Origin: Pseudomonas kribbensis
GTDB lineage: Bacteria; Pseudomonadota; Gammaproteobacteria; Pseudomonadales; Pseudomonadaceae
Assembly: GCF_003352185.1 (NCBI RefSeq)
Contig: NZ_CP029608.1
Location: 2,170,001-2,234,000 of the forward strand
Reading direction: 5' to 3'
DNA length: 64,000 nucleotides
Shown: positions 11,801 through 18,898 of the stretch, piece after piece
Position numbering within the stretch: the stretch's first letter is position 1
How the letters are laid out: each line of letters starts with the position of its first letter
Translations under genes and position numbers: made by a program
The notes under the pieces: generated by a model
Seen by the model: only the letters and a program-made list of their open reading frames with translations
What the model was told of the DNA's origin: nothing
Databases searched by the model: none

Positions 11801-14800
11801 ATGATCGCCTGCAAGAAGAAAACGACACCGACCTGACCTTCGGCAAATCCATCGGCCACGGCGTGACCAACGTACCGATGGACCTGGCGGTGATGCTCGG
11901 TGACGAGTTGTCGATCGAGTACCTGTACCTGCGCAGTCACTTCAGCGCCGAGGCCGTGGAAGGCATTCGCCTGACACTGGAAAACACCCTCGAAGCGATG
12001 ATGCGTGCGCCTTACGAGCGACTGGGCAATCTGCAGCGCCTGTCGCACGAGCAGTGGCAGGCGATCCAGGCCTGGAGTGCCGAACCGGTCTCCAGCCACG
12101 AGCCGGTGCTGCTGCCTCAGCTGATCAGCCGGCATGCACAGCAGCAGCCAGAGGCTATCGCCCTGCAGTGCGCCGGACTGAGCCTGAGCTATGCCGAACT
12201 CGAACAGCGGGCCAATCGTCTGGCCCACTGCCTGACCGAACACGGGGCGGGCCCGGAAGTGGTGATCGGCGTGGCCCTGCCGCGCTCGCTGGAAATGGTC
12301 GTCAGCTTCCTCGCCGTGCTCAAGAGCGGTGCGGCGTACGTGCCGCTGGACATTGATTATCCGCCTGAGCGACTGGCGTACATGATCGAGGATTCGGGCA
12401 TGGCCCTGTTGCTGACCCAGAGCAGCCTGCGCGCTACGTTGCCGGCGCCCGAGGGACTGCTGCGCCTGGAGATCGATCATCTCGACGAGACCCGTTACCC
12501 CGATCACGCACCGGTCTGCCGCGTCCAGGAGCAGGGGCTGGCGTATCTGGTCTACACCTCCGGCTCCACCGGTCGGCCAAAGGGCGTTGCGGTCACGCAA
12601 GGACCGTTGAGCATGCACTGCCAGGCCATCGCCGAACTGTATGAAATGGACGCCAGCAGCTGCGAGCTGCACTTCATGTCATTCGCCTTCGACGGTGCCC
12701 ATGAGCGCTGGTTGAGCACGCTCTACAGCGGTGGTCGTCTGGTGATTCGCGATGGTTGCCTGTGGACACCGGAACAGACCTACGCCGCCCTGCACGAGTA
12801 TGGCGTCACCATCGCCTGCTTCCCGCCGGCCTATCTCAAGCAGTTGGCGGAGTACGCGGCGGCCAGCGGCATCGCGCCGCCACCGGTACGCATCTACTGC
12901 TTCGGCGGCGATGCCGTGCCGGACCAGACCTTCGAACAGGTGAAAGCGGCCCTGCGTCCCGAGTACTTCACCAACGGTTATGGCCCGACGGAAACCGTGG
13001 TCACGCCGATGCTCTGGAAGGTGCCGGTCAGCCAGCATTGTGAAGCGGCCTATGCACCGATCGGGCGTGCCGTCGGCGCACGTTCGCTGTACGTGCTGGA
13101 CGAAGATCTGAACCCGCTGCCGCCAGGTTTTGCCGGTGAGCTGTACATCGGTGGTTACGGGGTTGCCCGTGGTTACCACGGCCGTGCGGATCTGACCGGC
13201 GAGCGCTTCGTGCCCAATCCGTTCGCGGCCGGCGAGCGCCTGTATCGCAGCGGTGACCTGGTGCGTTTGCGTCAGGACGGCGTGGTCGATTACGTCGGGC
13301 GCATCGACCATCAGGTCAAGGTGCGCGGCTTCCGCATCGAGCTGGGTGAAGTCGAGGCCAGCCTGCGTCAACTGGAAGGTGTGACCGATGCGCTGGTGAT
13401 CGCCCGGGACAATGCGTCCGGCAAGCAACTGATCGGTTATGTCGTGACGCCAACCGGAGAAGACGTGGGCGATGAACTGAAGGCCGGGCTGCGCGCCTCG
13501 CTGCCGGAGTACATGGTGCCGGCGCAGATTGTCTGCCTGAGTGCTTTCCCGGTCACGCCCAACGGCAAACTCGACCGCAAGGCGCTGCCGGAGCCGGACT
13601 TCAAGAGCGAGGAATATGTCGCCCCGCGCAACGAACAGGAAACACTGCTGGCCGAGATCTGGGCCCAGGTGCTGCAAGTCGAGCAGGTGGGCATCACGGA
13701 TAACTTCTTCGAACTGGGCGGCGACTCGATCCTCAGCCTGCAGGTCATCTCCCGGGTCAGGAACCACCCGACGTTGCAGATGGAACTGAAGCTGCGTGAT
13801 CTGATGCGCTATCAGACCATCGCCGGCATCGTCGAACAGAACGTGACGAAGGAGGGCGCCGGCCAGCCGCTGGTGGACGTCACGCAAGTGGCGGGTGAGG
13901 GGTTGTTCAATCTGTTGCCGATCCAGGAGTGGTTCTTCGCCGAGGGCATGTCCGAAGCCCATCACTACAACCAGTCACTGCTGTTGAGTGCGCGCCAGCC
14001 ACTGGATCTGGATGCGCTCGAACAGGCCCTCGGCTGGATCGAGCAACACCACGACTCGCTGCGCCTGCGCTTCACTCAGGAGGGCGGGCGCTGGCTGCAA
14101 CGTTACTGCACCGCCAGCGAACAGGGCGATGCGGTGCTCTGGCGCCGTGAAGCCGAGAACAGCGAACAGGTCGAAGCGCTGGCCAACCTCGCCCAGCGCA
14201 GCCTCAAGCTGGACGACGGGCCGGTCTGGCGGGTGATGCATGTCGCCTTGCCGGACGGTCAGGCGCGACTGCTGGTGGTGATTCATCACCTGGTGGTCGA
14301 CACCGTGTCCTGGCGGATCCTGCTCGATGACCTGAAAACCGCTTATGAAGCGTGTGTGCAGGGTCTGGCGCCGCAACTGCCGATTCGTACCAGCAGCTAT
14401 CGCTCGTTTGCCGAAGCCTTGCAGGCCCGGGCCCCGGCGATTGCCGAGCAGGAACTGGCGTACTGGCTGGAGCAGCTGGATCAGCCGGGCGTCGATCTGC
14501 CGTGCGACAACTACCGTGGCAAGAATCAGGTGCGCCAGCAGGCGCAGGCGCGGCTCAAGTTGTCCCGCGAGCACACCGAACAATTGCTCAAGCAGGCGCC
14601 GGCGGTCTATCGCACGCAAATCAACGACCTGCTGCTGTCGGCACTCGGTCGGGCGCTGTGCCGCTGGAGCGGCCAGCCATCGGCGCTGATTCTGCTGGAA
14701 GGGCACGGCCGCGAGGATCTTTTCGAGTCCATCGACCTGAGCCGCAGCCTTGGCTGGTTCACCAGCATGTTCCCGGTACGGTTGCGTCCGGACAGCGACG

Positions 14801-15207
14801 ATATCGGACGTTCGATCATCGACGTACAGGCGCAACTGGCGGCGGTGCCGCAGAAGGGCATCGGGTATGGCGTGCTGCGTCATCTGGCGGGCGCCGAGGT
14901 GTCCCGGCAACTGGCGGACCTGCCGCAGGCGCGGGTGACGTTCAACTACCTGGGGCAGTTCGACCAGAGCTTCGACGAGCAGGCCCTGCTGGTGCCGGCG
15001 CTGGAGGAAACCGGTGACAACTACAGCCTGAAGGCGAACCTGGGCAACTGGCTGGAAATTGTCGGCCAGGTGTATGACGGCCAGTTGGCGTTGCGCTGCA
15101 TCTACAGCAGCCAGCGTTACCGGGCCGGCACCATGGACGCCTTGATGCAGGACTACCAGCGTGAACTTGAAGCGCTGATCGAGCATTGCATGGCGCGTGT
15201 GGGCTGA
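2881..15207 (+). CDS. Three-module NRPS C-A-T-E-C-A-T-C-A-T-E for the pyoverdine peptide
   Basis: A 4108-residue cytoplasmic synthetase with a GTG start after an AGAGGG ribosome site. Module 1: C (HH at 177), A (Asp235-equivalent at 699), T (Ser 1056), E (HHLVVDGVSW at 1233). Module 2: C (HH at 1703), A (2213), T (Ser 2555). Module 3: C (HH at 2760), A (FDGAHERW at 3271), T (Ser 3616), E (HHLVVDTVSW at 3802). Pocket residues read by eye: module 1 D-F-W-N-V-G-M-V-H, the usual threonine code; module 2 D-L-W-N-N-A-L-T-Y, probably alanine; module 3 D-G-E-C-C-G-G-V-T, whose Glu suggests a basic residue such as Orn or Lys. The two E domains imply D-configured residues at positions 1 and 3. It has no thioesterase and ends in an E domain, so it cannot be the terminating synthetase. 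Gene assignment to pvdI, pvdJ or pvdD is not possible from the sequence alone. Confidence 0.95.
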   Translation: MQELIESVGQLSAKQRKALAVLLKQKGVNLFDIAPVFKRTAEEPLLLSYAQQRQWFLWQWAPHSAAYNIPTALRLQGPLDVSALERSLQALIERHETLRTVFSQESEQPLQTILPAGSFALETYPLSPELASDPDASIQAFVQTQSQKTFDLQQGPLLRAALLQVNPNDHVLVLTLHHIVSDGWSLQVMIEELVQLYAGFSLGHDAGLPALPIQYADYALWQRQWMEAGEQARQLAYWQDKLGGEQPVLELPLDRARSVDQSFAGASHNLILDAQLTQGLKAFARQENVTLFVLLLASFQALLHRYSGQSDIRVGVPVANRGRVEIERLIGFFVNTQVLKADIDSQTPFVELLRQVKQTAQEAQAHQDLPFEQLVEALEPGRSLSHSPLFQVMFNHQAERRSSVETRLNGLSIEPLEWQSQTAQFDLTLNTTEQAHGIEAVLKYATDLFDASTIERLAQHWNALLQAIVEDPSRCIGQLPMLDDARQQQLLTRWNPTRVEHPVEQCIHQVIEAQAERHPEAVAVTCAGQRLTYAELNRRANQWAHRLIANGVGPDVRVGVAVERSLDMIVAIVAVLKAGGAYVPLDPSYPQDRLSYMIEDSGIALLLTQGHLQAQLPIPPGLACVDLSQPPEQGNSENPVCRTTPDNLAYVIYTSGSTGKPKGALLPHSNVIRLFSATDHWFGFGPDDSWTLFHSYAFDFSVWEIFGALLYGGKLVVVPHDITRSPEDFYTLLCDENVTVLNQTPSAFKPLMQLASESSRDNALRYVVFGGEALEVQNLRPWFERFGDRAPTLVNMYGITETTVHVTYRPLSMADLEQSHSSPIGEPIVDLSWYLLDNALNLVPQGCIGELYIAGAGLARGYLNQPGMSATRFVPDPFNPQAGERLYRTGDLARLRGDGVIEYIGRIDHQVKIRGFRIELGEIETQLLKHPAVREAVVLAVEGPSGQQLATWIVPNETLDADAEATLRESIKARLRDDLPDYMVPVSWAFLERLPLTANGKLDRKQLPQPQVVQSQEAYAAPRNELEQQLAAIWQDVLKVERVGLNDNFFELGGDSIISIQVVSRARQAGIRFTPKDIFQHQTVQRLATVAQQSDGVLATQGEVLGDAVLTPIQQYFFHSDIPARHHWNQSILLTPASPLAAAPLEQALQHLQRHHDALRLRYRDTGDGWQQTHAAAEPSAELLRTVTLQDSAALPALCQELQRSLDLHDGPLIRAALVDLPDASQRLLLVIHHLVVDGVSWRIVLEDLQTVYQQLTSGQAVRLPAKTTAYKDWAERLQKHAHSAGLEAELDYWRGQLEGAAIELPLDNPQGQSSNRFERSVDTRLDAERTRQLLQQAPAVYRTQVNDLLLTALAKVLCEWTGADSALVQLEGHGREDLFDDVDLSRTVGWFTSMFPVRLTPGAGFEASIKGIKEQLRAIPDKGIGYGLLRYLGSAEAQAALGGAAQPKVTFNYLGQFDNNFDEGALWVPATEDKGAGQDEHAPMANTLSIDGRVYQGQLSLTWTYSGDVFEDSTIHALARAYEEALAELIEHCLNPSSGGLTPSDVPLAGLSQTHLDGLPITAQRIEDIYPLAPMQQGILFHSLYDADASAYVYQMLLDIEGLDVARFQQAWQRVVDRHEVLRAGFIWGRDGLDTPLQVIHRQLTLEMPEVDLRHEPDLAVAMEARARADLERGFDLQNPPLLRLCLLRTADDRHRLIFTCHHILMDGWSNSRMFGEVLQDYAGHPVPGAQGRYRDFLAWLQGQDKTAAQDFWRGQLAELDEPTRLASACPGKVQPGAGKGVHRLTFDAAFTRRLNSFSRQQQVTLNSLVQAAWLLILQRYTGQATVAFGATVSGRPVDLPGIEQQLGLFINTLPVIASPQPGISVRDWVHSVQDKNLLLRDFEQTPLQDIQRLAELNGEALFDTLLVFENYPVSETLEANPGGLRFGGLEHREQTNYGLTLIAGAGEVLSLDFNYLTEQFSERGVVGLATHLETVLQQFLDAPQRLLGEVAMLSSVEHTTLAQWNDNHAAYPSQRLTHQSFEAQVEARPQAVALSHGGVALSYAELNRRANQLARHLSTLGVGAEVRVGVAMPRSAELVIALMAVFKAGGTYVPLDPDYPADRVAYMLEDSQAKVLLTQQSLLAQLPQTDAQVVLVEAGGEAFADLASDNLEVRADSASLAYVIYTSGSTGKPKGVAIAHRNVQALIHWSADVYSEADLQGVLASTSVCFDLSVWEIFVTLARGGSIVMARNALELPDLPERDQVRLINTVPSAIAALHRAGHIPGGVRIINLAGEPLKQSVVDSLYRETSVEHVYDLYGPSEDTTYSTWTRREAGGQANIGRPLVNTTAYLLDGQLQAAPIGVAAELYLAGDGITRGYLFRPGLTAERFVPNPASTNGERMYRTGDLTRLGDDGRIEYVGRIDHQVKVRGFRIELGEIEARLLAHDSVREGVVLAVDGLSGQQLVAYVVPARSDLSLLEQDELSESLQSALKAHLPDYMVPAQWLYLDALPLTPNGKLDRKALPAPDVNQSARDYVAPSTELEQQLVVVWQDILKIDRVGVTDNFFSLGGDSIISIQLVSRARQQGIRFTPKDLFQQQTVQKLATVASLESAQQADGTPDNYPLARLEQAQLDALPVPADLIEDVYPLSPMQEGMLFHTLSDNGSSLYVNQVSLPIQGLDVERFRGAWEFVIERQAILRTSFHWQDGLAKPLQVVHRQAPLQMQVLDWRDREVCDELIAGFASDDRALGFDLSQARLQRVTLLRLSDDRYQMIWTSHHILMDGWSSSRLFGEVLQYYSKGKVSGENGRYRDFIAWLQAQDQDAQELFWKARLAAVNEPTALSQAIHPRHSADVSGHDAIYSNWDQAQTARLLQFCRDLRITPNTLIQGAWLLLLQRYTGQRTVTFGATVSGRPEGLANVGNMLGLFINTLPIIQTPQADQRLADWLGGVQAYNLDIRDYSQAPLADVQRWSNLGGQALFDSIIVFENFPIDDRLQEENDTDLTFGKSIGHGVTNVPMDLAVMLGDELSIEYLYLRSHFSAEAVEGIRLTLENTLEAMMRAPYERLGNLQRLSHEQWQAIQAWSAEPVSSHEPVLLPQLISRHAQQQPEAIALQCAGLSLSYAELEQRANRLAHCLTEHGAGPEVVIGVALPRSLEMVVSFLAVLKSGAAYVPLDIDYPPERLAYMIEDSGMALLLTQSSLRATLPAPEGLLRLEIDHLDETRYPDHAPVCRVQEQGLAYLVYTSGSTGRPKGVAVTQGPLSMHCQAIAELYEMDASSCELHFMSFAFDGAHERWLSTLYSGGRLVIRDGCLWTPEQTYAALHEYGVTIACFPPAYLKQLAEYAAASGIAPPPVRIYCFGGDAVPDQTFEQVKAALRPEYFTNGYGPTETVVTPMLWKVPVSQHCEAAYAPIGRAVGARSLYVLDEDLNPLPPGFAGELYIGGYGVARGYHGRADLTGERFVPNPFAAGERLYRSGDLVRLRQDGVVDYVGRIDHQVKVRGFRIELGEVEASLRQLEGVTDALVIARDNASGKQLIGYVVTPTGEDVGDELKAGLRASLPEYMVPAQIVCLSAFPVTPNGKLDRKALPEPDFKSEEYVAPRNEQETLLAEIWAQVLQVEQVGITDNFFELGGDSILSLQVISRVRNHPTLQMELKLRDLMRYQTIAGIVEQNVTKEGAGQPLVDVTQVAGEGLFNLLPIQEWFFAEGMSEAHHYNQSLLLSARQPLDLDALEQALGWIEQHHDSLRLRFTQEGGRWLQRYCTASEQGDAVLWRREAENSEQVEALANLAQRSLKLDDGPVWRVMHVALPDGQARLLVVIHHLVVDTVSWRILLDDLKTAYEACVQGLAPQLPIRTSSYRSFAEALQARAPAIAEQELAYWLEQLDQPGVDLPCDNYRGKNQVRQQAQARLKLSREHTEQLLKQAPAVYRTQINDLLLSALGRALCRWSGQPSALILLEGHGREDLFESIDLSRSLGWFTSMFPVRLRPDSDDIGRSIIDVQAQLAAVPQKGIGYGVLRHLAGAEVSRQLADLPQARVTFNYLGQFDQSFDEQALLVPALEETGDNYSLKANLGNWLEIVGQVYDGQLALRCIYSSQRYRAGTMDALMQDYQRELEALIEHCMARVG

Positions 15208-15230
15208 CCCTCGCACGCTGGATCATTTTT

Positions 15231-15261
15231 GGGGGGCGTTGCCGAGGCGCGCCCCTTTTTT
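15231..15261 (+). terminator. Rho-independent terminator after the NRPS gene
   Basis: A G/C stem (GGGGCG with CGCCCC) is followed by six T. It lies between the NRPS stop and the hydrolase start, so it could end the NRPS transcript or act as a partial terminator inside the operon. Confidence 0.75.
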
Positions 15262-15282
15262 GCTGATACAAGGATCTTCGCG

Positions 15283-16239
15283 ATGTCGTTACACCCTGAT
15301 CTGGAAGCCTTTCTCGACCTGGCTCAAGACAGCCAGGAGGCCGGTCTGCCGGCGCTGCACCAAATGACCCCGGCCCAGGCCCGGGATACCTTCGAACAGA
15401 CCACCGCGCAGTTGCGCTGGACGGCGCCCGAAGACCTGGACGTGCAAGCCATCAGCGCGACCGCTCGGGACGGCGCGCCTCTGGCGCTGCGCCTGTATCG
15501 CCCGCACGGTGAGTCAGCGCCAATGCCGGTGCTGGTGTATTTCCACGGTGGCGGGTTTGTGGTCGGGAGCCTGGATTCCCATGACGGCGTGTGCCGCGAG
15601 TTCTGCCGGCGCACGCCGTGCGCGGTGCTTTCGGTAGGCTATCGACTGGCGCCGGAGCACCGTTTCCCGACGGCGCTGGAAGACGGTGAGGACGCCTTGT
15701 CGTGGCTGGCCGAACACGCGGCTTCGTTGGGCCTGGACCTAGGCCGGGTCGCGTTCGGCGGTGACAGCGCCGGGGCCACGCTGGCCACCGTGCTGGCGGT
15801 GCAAGCGGTGGTCCAGCCGCACACCGTGGCCATCGCGCCCAAGGCTCAGTTGTTGTGCTATCCGGTCACTGACGCCTCGCGTGCCCATGATTCGCGGGCC
15901 TTGTTCAGCGAAGGCTATCTGCTCGAAGACGAGACGCTGGACTGGTTTTATGGGCATTACGCGCGCACTCCGGAAGATTATCTGGACTGGCGTTTCTCGC
16001 CGTTGCTGGCCGACGATCTGCGGGGTGTCGCCCCGGCCATTGTGGTGCTGGCCGGGTTCGATCCACTGCTCGATGAGGGGCAGGCGTATGTCGACAAGTT
16101 GCGTGAGCACGGGGTGAGCGTCGAGCTCGAGCACTGCCCGGGGCTGACCCACGACTTGCTCAGGCTGGCGTCGGTGATGCCCGATGTCCTGCAGGTACAC
16201 GAAACCCTGAGCCGGGCGCTGCATCGCGTTTTGAACTGA
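15283..16239 (+). CDS. Alpha/beta hydrolase, hormone-sensitive-lipase-type esterase
   Basis: A 318-residue esterase of the HSL family. It shows the oxyanion-hole motif HGGGF (His 88), the nucleophile elbow GDSAG (Ser 162), and plausible Asp (AGFDPLLDEG) and His (GLTHDLL) triad members near the C-terminus. No signal peptide is seen, so it is probably cytoplasmic. The ATG at 15283 follows an AAGGAT-like site; a longer in-frame extension upstream would start inside the terminator hairpin and is unlikely. It lies 75 bp after the terminal NRPS gene in the same direction, which suggests a role linked to pyoverdine, for example releasing mis-primed intermediates or hydrolysing an ester. That role is inference; the family also includes general carboxylesterases. 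Confidence 0.85.
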   Translation: MSLHPDLEAFLDLAQDSQEAGLPALHQMTPAQARDTFEQTTAQLRWTAPEDLDVQAISATARDGAPLALRLYRPHGESAPMPVLVYFHGGGFVVGSLDSHDGVCREFCRRTPCAVLSVGYRLAPEHRFPTALEDGEDALSWLAEHAASLGLDLGRVAFGGDSAGATLATVLAVQAVVQPHTVAIAPKAQLLCYPVTDASRAHDSRALFSEGYLLEDETLDWFYGHYARTPEDYLDWRFSPLLADDLRGVAPAIVVLAGFDPLLDEGQAYVDKLREHGVSVELEHCPGLTHDLLRLASVMPDVLQVHETLSRALHRVLN

Positions 16240-16261
16240 GCCACAGAGCAGATCGCAGGTG

Positions 16262-16290
16262 AAAAAAAACCCCGCAATGCGGGGTTTTTT
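16262..16290. terminator. Bidirectional terminator between the hydrolase and fpvA
   Basis: A CCCCGCA/TGCGGGG-type hairpin flanked by an A-run on the left and a T-run on the right. It serves the two convergent genes. Confidence 0.9.
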
Positions 16291-16304
16291 CATGGGCGCT
16301 GCAA

Positions 16305-18785
16305 TCAGAAGTCGGCTTTGACCGACATCACGAAGTTACGCGGATCGCCGTAGAAGTTACCGAAACCTTCGGTGCCCACAGTGGCGTAGTAGCGTTTGTC
16401 GAACAGGTTGTTGCCGTTGAGGGCGACGGACCAGGTGTCATCGATGCGGTAGCCGATGCGACCGTTCCAGACCGCGTAACCCGACTGGGTGATGTTGTCA
16501 CCGCCCAGTGGCGAGGTGCGGTAGTTGCCGCTCTGGGCGTTGACGCCGGCACCGATGGTGACGCGATCCAGGGGGCCGCTCAGGCTGTAGTCACCCCAGA
16601 CGCGCAGCAGGTGGCGCGGTACGTAGGAGTTGTAGACCACGCCGTCCTGGGTGGCGTCGGCATCTTCCAGCACTTTGGTCTGGGTGTAGGTGTAGCCGGC
16701 CAGCAGTTGCAGACGATCGATCACTTCACCGCTGACTTCCGCTTCGAAGCCTTGGGCGCGGACCTTGCCGGAGTTCAGCGAGCAGGAGCTGTCTTCGCAG
16801 CGCGGGTCATCCTGGGCCGCGTCTTTCTGAATGGTGCGGAACAGGTTGAAGGAGCTGTTCAGGCGACCGTCGAACCACTCGCCCTTGATACCCAGCTCGT
16901 AGCTCTGGCCGATCAGCGGTTTGAGGGTGCCGCCGTCGATGGTCTTGTAGCCGCCCTGCGGGGTGAAGATATCGGTGTAGCTGGCGTACGCGGTCAGGTT
17001 GTCGTTGAGATCGAACAACAGTCCGGCAAAAGGGGTGACCTGTCCGGTTTCGGTGGACTTGGTGTTGACCGGGGTGCCTTCGCCGCGGAAGTACTGCACG
17101 GAGTCGGAGTCGGACTTGTACCAGCTGACACGACTGCCCAGCACGAAGGTCAGTGGATCGGCCAGTTTCAGGCGGGCGGTGGAGTAAACGCCGTATTGCT
17201 TGATGCTGATGTCTACCGGACCGCCCCGGGAGGCATTGGCCAGGTAGTAGCTTTCGTCAGGCTTGGGCAGGTGATGGTTCGGGTCCAGCACGTTCTGGCG
17301 CTGTGGCAGGGCCGCCACGGCGTAGAAGTCATCCTTGCGGGAGCGGCTGGCGTTGGCGCCGACGGTGATTTCGTGCTGCTGTCCGAACGCGTCGAATTTG
17401 CCGTCCACGTAGGCATCGAAGCCGTAGTCGGTCTGCTCGTAGTCGTAGATGCTCCCCAGCATCAGCGTGTTGGAGCTGGTGGCGCCGACCGGCACCGCGC
17501 CGCTCGGAAACGCGTATTCCATGTCCTGGGTGTTGCGTGAGAAGACCCCGGCCACCTTCAGGGACCAGTCGTCGTTGAACTGGTGTTTCACGTCGCCGAA
17601 GTAGGTGGCGCGTTTGCTGCGCTGGTTGTTCCACGAGGTGTTCAGGCAGGTGGAGCGTTTGAGGTGCAGGTCGGAGCCATCGGCGTAGCGCGGCAGACCG
17701 CCCCAGCAAGGTGTGGCGTCGACGTCTTCATAGGCCATGCCCAGGCCCAGCGTGGTGTCGGGGTTGAGGTCGAAGTCCAGGGCGCCGTAGTAGATCTGGT
17801 CCTTGCGGCTGGCCACGTCATAAAAGTACTGACGGGTCTGCTGGGTGACCACGGCGCGGCCACGGATGGTGCCGGCGTCGTTCAGCGGGCCGCCGGTGTC
17901 GACCTGACCGCGATAGTTGTCCCACGAGCCTGCCGAAAGCGACAGTTGGGTGTGCGGGGTGTCCTGGCCGCGCTTGCGCACGAAGTTGACGCCACCGGCC
18001 GTACCGCCTGCGCCTTTCATCATGCCGGCGGCACCGCGCAGCACTTCGACGCGGTCATAGATGGCCATGTCGCTGTTGAAGCTGTCGGCCTGTACGTAGC
18101 TGCTGCCGATGTCCAGCGGCACGCCGTCGTATTGATACTGGCCGCTCATGCGGAAACCGCGGGAGTAGAAATACTTGCCGCCCATGGGCGAATCGTAAAC
18201 GGTGATGCCCGGGGTCTTTTCCATCACTTGTTCGATGGTGTTGAGGTTCTGGTCATCCAGCATCTTGCGGGTCATGACCGTGACCGACTGCGGGGTCTCC
18301 TTCAGCGAGTGCACGCCCTTGCCGATGGTCACGCCGCCGGTGGTGTAGGAGTTGCTGCCTTCGGTGGTCTCTGTCAGGCGCTGGCCGTTGATGTTGGTCG
18401 GTGCCAGTTCCATCGCGCTGCCGTTGGCGGGTGCCAGCAGGGTCACGGTGTTGCCGTCACGCTGATGACGGATGCCGGTGCCCTTGAGCATGGCCGCGAT
18501 TGCGCTGTCGTCTGCGTATCGGCCGCTGAGGGCGGTGGAACGCAGGCCTTGCAGGCTTTCCGGGCTGTAGATGATCTGCAGGCTGGTCTGCTGACCGAGC
18601 GATTGCAGGGCCTGGGCCAGTGGCTGCGCCGGGATGTTCAGGGTCCATTCCTGGGCCTGGACATACGGAGTGACGGCCATTGTCATTGCCAGTCCCAGGC
18701 CGGTGGTGGCCAGGCGAGAGCGGGAGGCACCGTGCATGAGCAGGGCTCGGGTCAGTGGTCGAAGCATGAAGCGGGATGCGGACAT
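16305..18785 (-). CDS. fpvA: Ferripyoverdine TonB-dependent receptor with signalling domain
   Basis: An outer-membrane receptor of 826 residues for ferric pyoverdine. After a signal peptide (ending about AQA, residue 44) comes an STN/secretin-like signalling domain (LNIPAQPLAQALQSLGQQ... to about residue 120). A plug domain (VTVMTRKMLDDQN...) and a 22-strand barrel ending in Phe follow. The STN domain marks a transducer that controls an anti-sigma/sigma pair (FpvR/FpvI in P. aeruginosa). The start is the ATG at 18785, because the frame upstream has no signal-peptide character. It lies downstream of pvdE on the same strand, separated by a long hairpin at 18846-18893. An alternative is another siderophore receptor, but the locus context strongly favours FpvA. 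Confidence 0.92.
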   Translation of the reverse strand: MSASRFMLRPLTRALLMHGASRSRLATTGLGLAMTMAVTPYVQAQEWTLNIPAQPLAQALQSLGQQTSLQIIYSPESLQGLRSTALSGRYADDSAIAAMLKGTGIRHQRDGNTVTLLAPANGSAMELAPTNINGQRLTETTEGSNSYTTGGVTIGKGVHSLKETPQSVTVMTRKMLDDQNLNTIEQVMEKTPGITVYDSPMGGKYFYSRGFRMSGQYQYDGVPLDIGSSYVQADSFNSDMAIYDRVEVLRGAAGMMKGAGGTAGGVNFVRKRGQDTPHTQLSLSAGSWDNYRGQVDTGGPLNDAGTIRGRAVVTQQTRQYFYDVASRKDQIYYGALDFDLNPDTTLGLGMAYEDVDATPCWGGLPRYADGSDLHLKRSTCLNTSWNNQRSKRATYFGDVKHQFNDDWSLKVAGVFSRNTQDMEYAFPSGAVPVGATSSNTLMLGSIYDYEQTDYGFDAYVDGKFDAFGQQHEITVGANASRSRKDDFYAVAALPQRQNVLDPNHHLPKPDESYYLANASRGGPVDISIKQYGVYSTARLKLADPLTFVLGSRVSWYKSDSDSVQYFRGEGTPVNTKSTETGQVTPFAGLLFDLNDNLTAYASYTDIFTPQGGYKTIDGGTLKPLIGQSYELGIKGEWFDGRLNSSFNLFRTIQKDAAQDDPRCEDSSCSLNSGKVRAQGFEAEVSGEVIDRLQLLAGYTYTQTKVLEDADATQDGVVYNSYVPRHLLRVWGDYSLSGPLDRVTIGAGVNAQSGNYRTSPLGGDNITQSGYAVWNGRIGYRIDDTWSVALNGNNLFDKRYYATVGTEGFGNFYGDPRNFVMSVKADF

Positions 18786-18845
18786 GTGATTAAGACCTTG
18801 GCAGGTATAGTTGTTAATGGTTCTTATTTGTCTGATTGAGACGAG

Positions 18846-18893
18846 GAAGCCGCGGTAAACCGGAAATATTTTTTCCGGTCTGGCCGCGGCTTC
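18846..18893 (-). repeat. Long inverted repeat between pvdE and fpvA
   Basis: Outer arms GAAGCCGCGG and CCGCGGCTTC (10 bp, perfect) enclose a second A/T-centred hairpin (CCGGAAA...TTTTCCGG). It sits just after the pvdE stop and before the fpvA start. No long T-run follows on the minus strand, so it may be a processing or attenuation hairpin rather than a simple terminator. Confidence 0.8.
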
Positions 18894-18898
18894 ATCGA

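Noticed and set aside
2890..12672. A 3260-codon open frame on the minus strand inside the NRPS
   Set aside because: It is antisense to conserved NRPS domains. High G/C and strong codon bias on the plus strand keep the opposite frame open; its translation shows no family pattern.
18807..18830. A PvdS box or Fur box before fpvA
   Set aside because: On the minus strand CAAAT is followed 16 bases later by TAT, not CGT, and the best Fur match is only about 10 of 19. Too weak to annotate.
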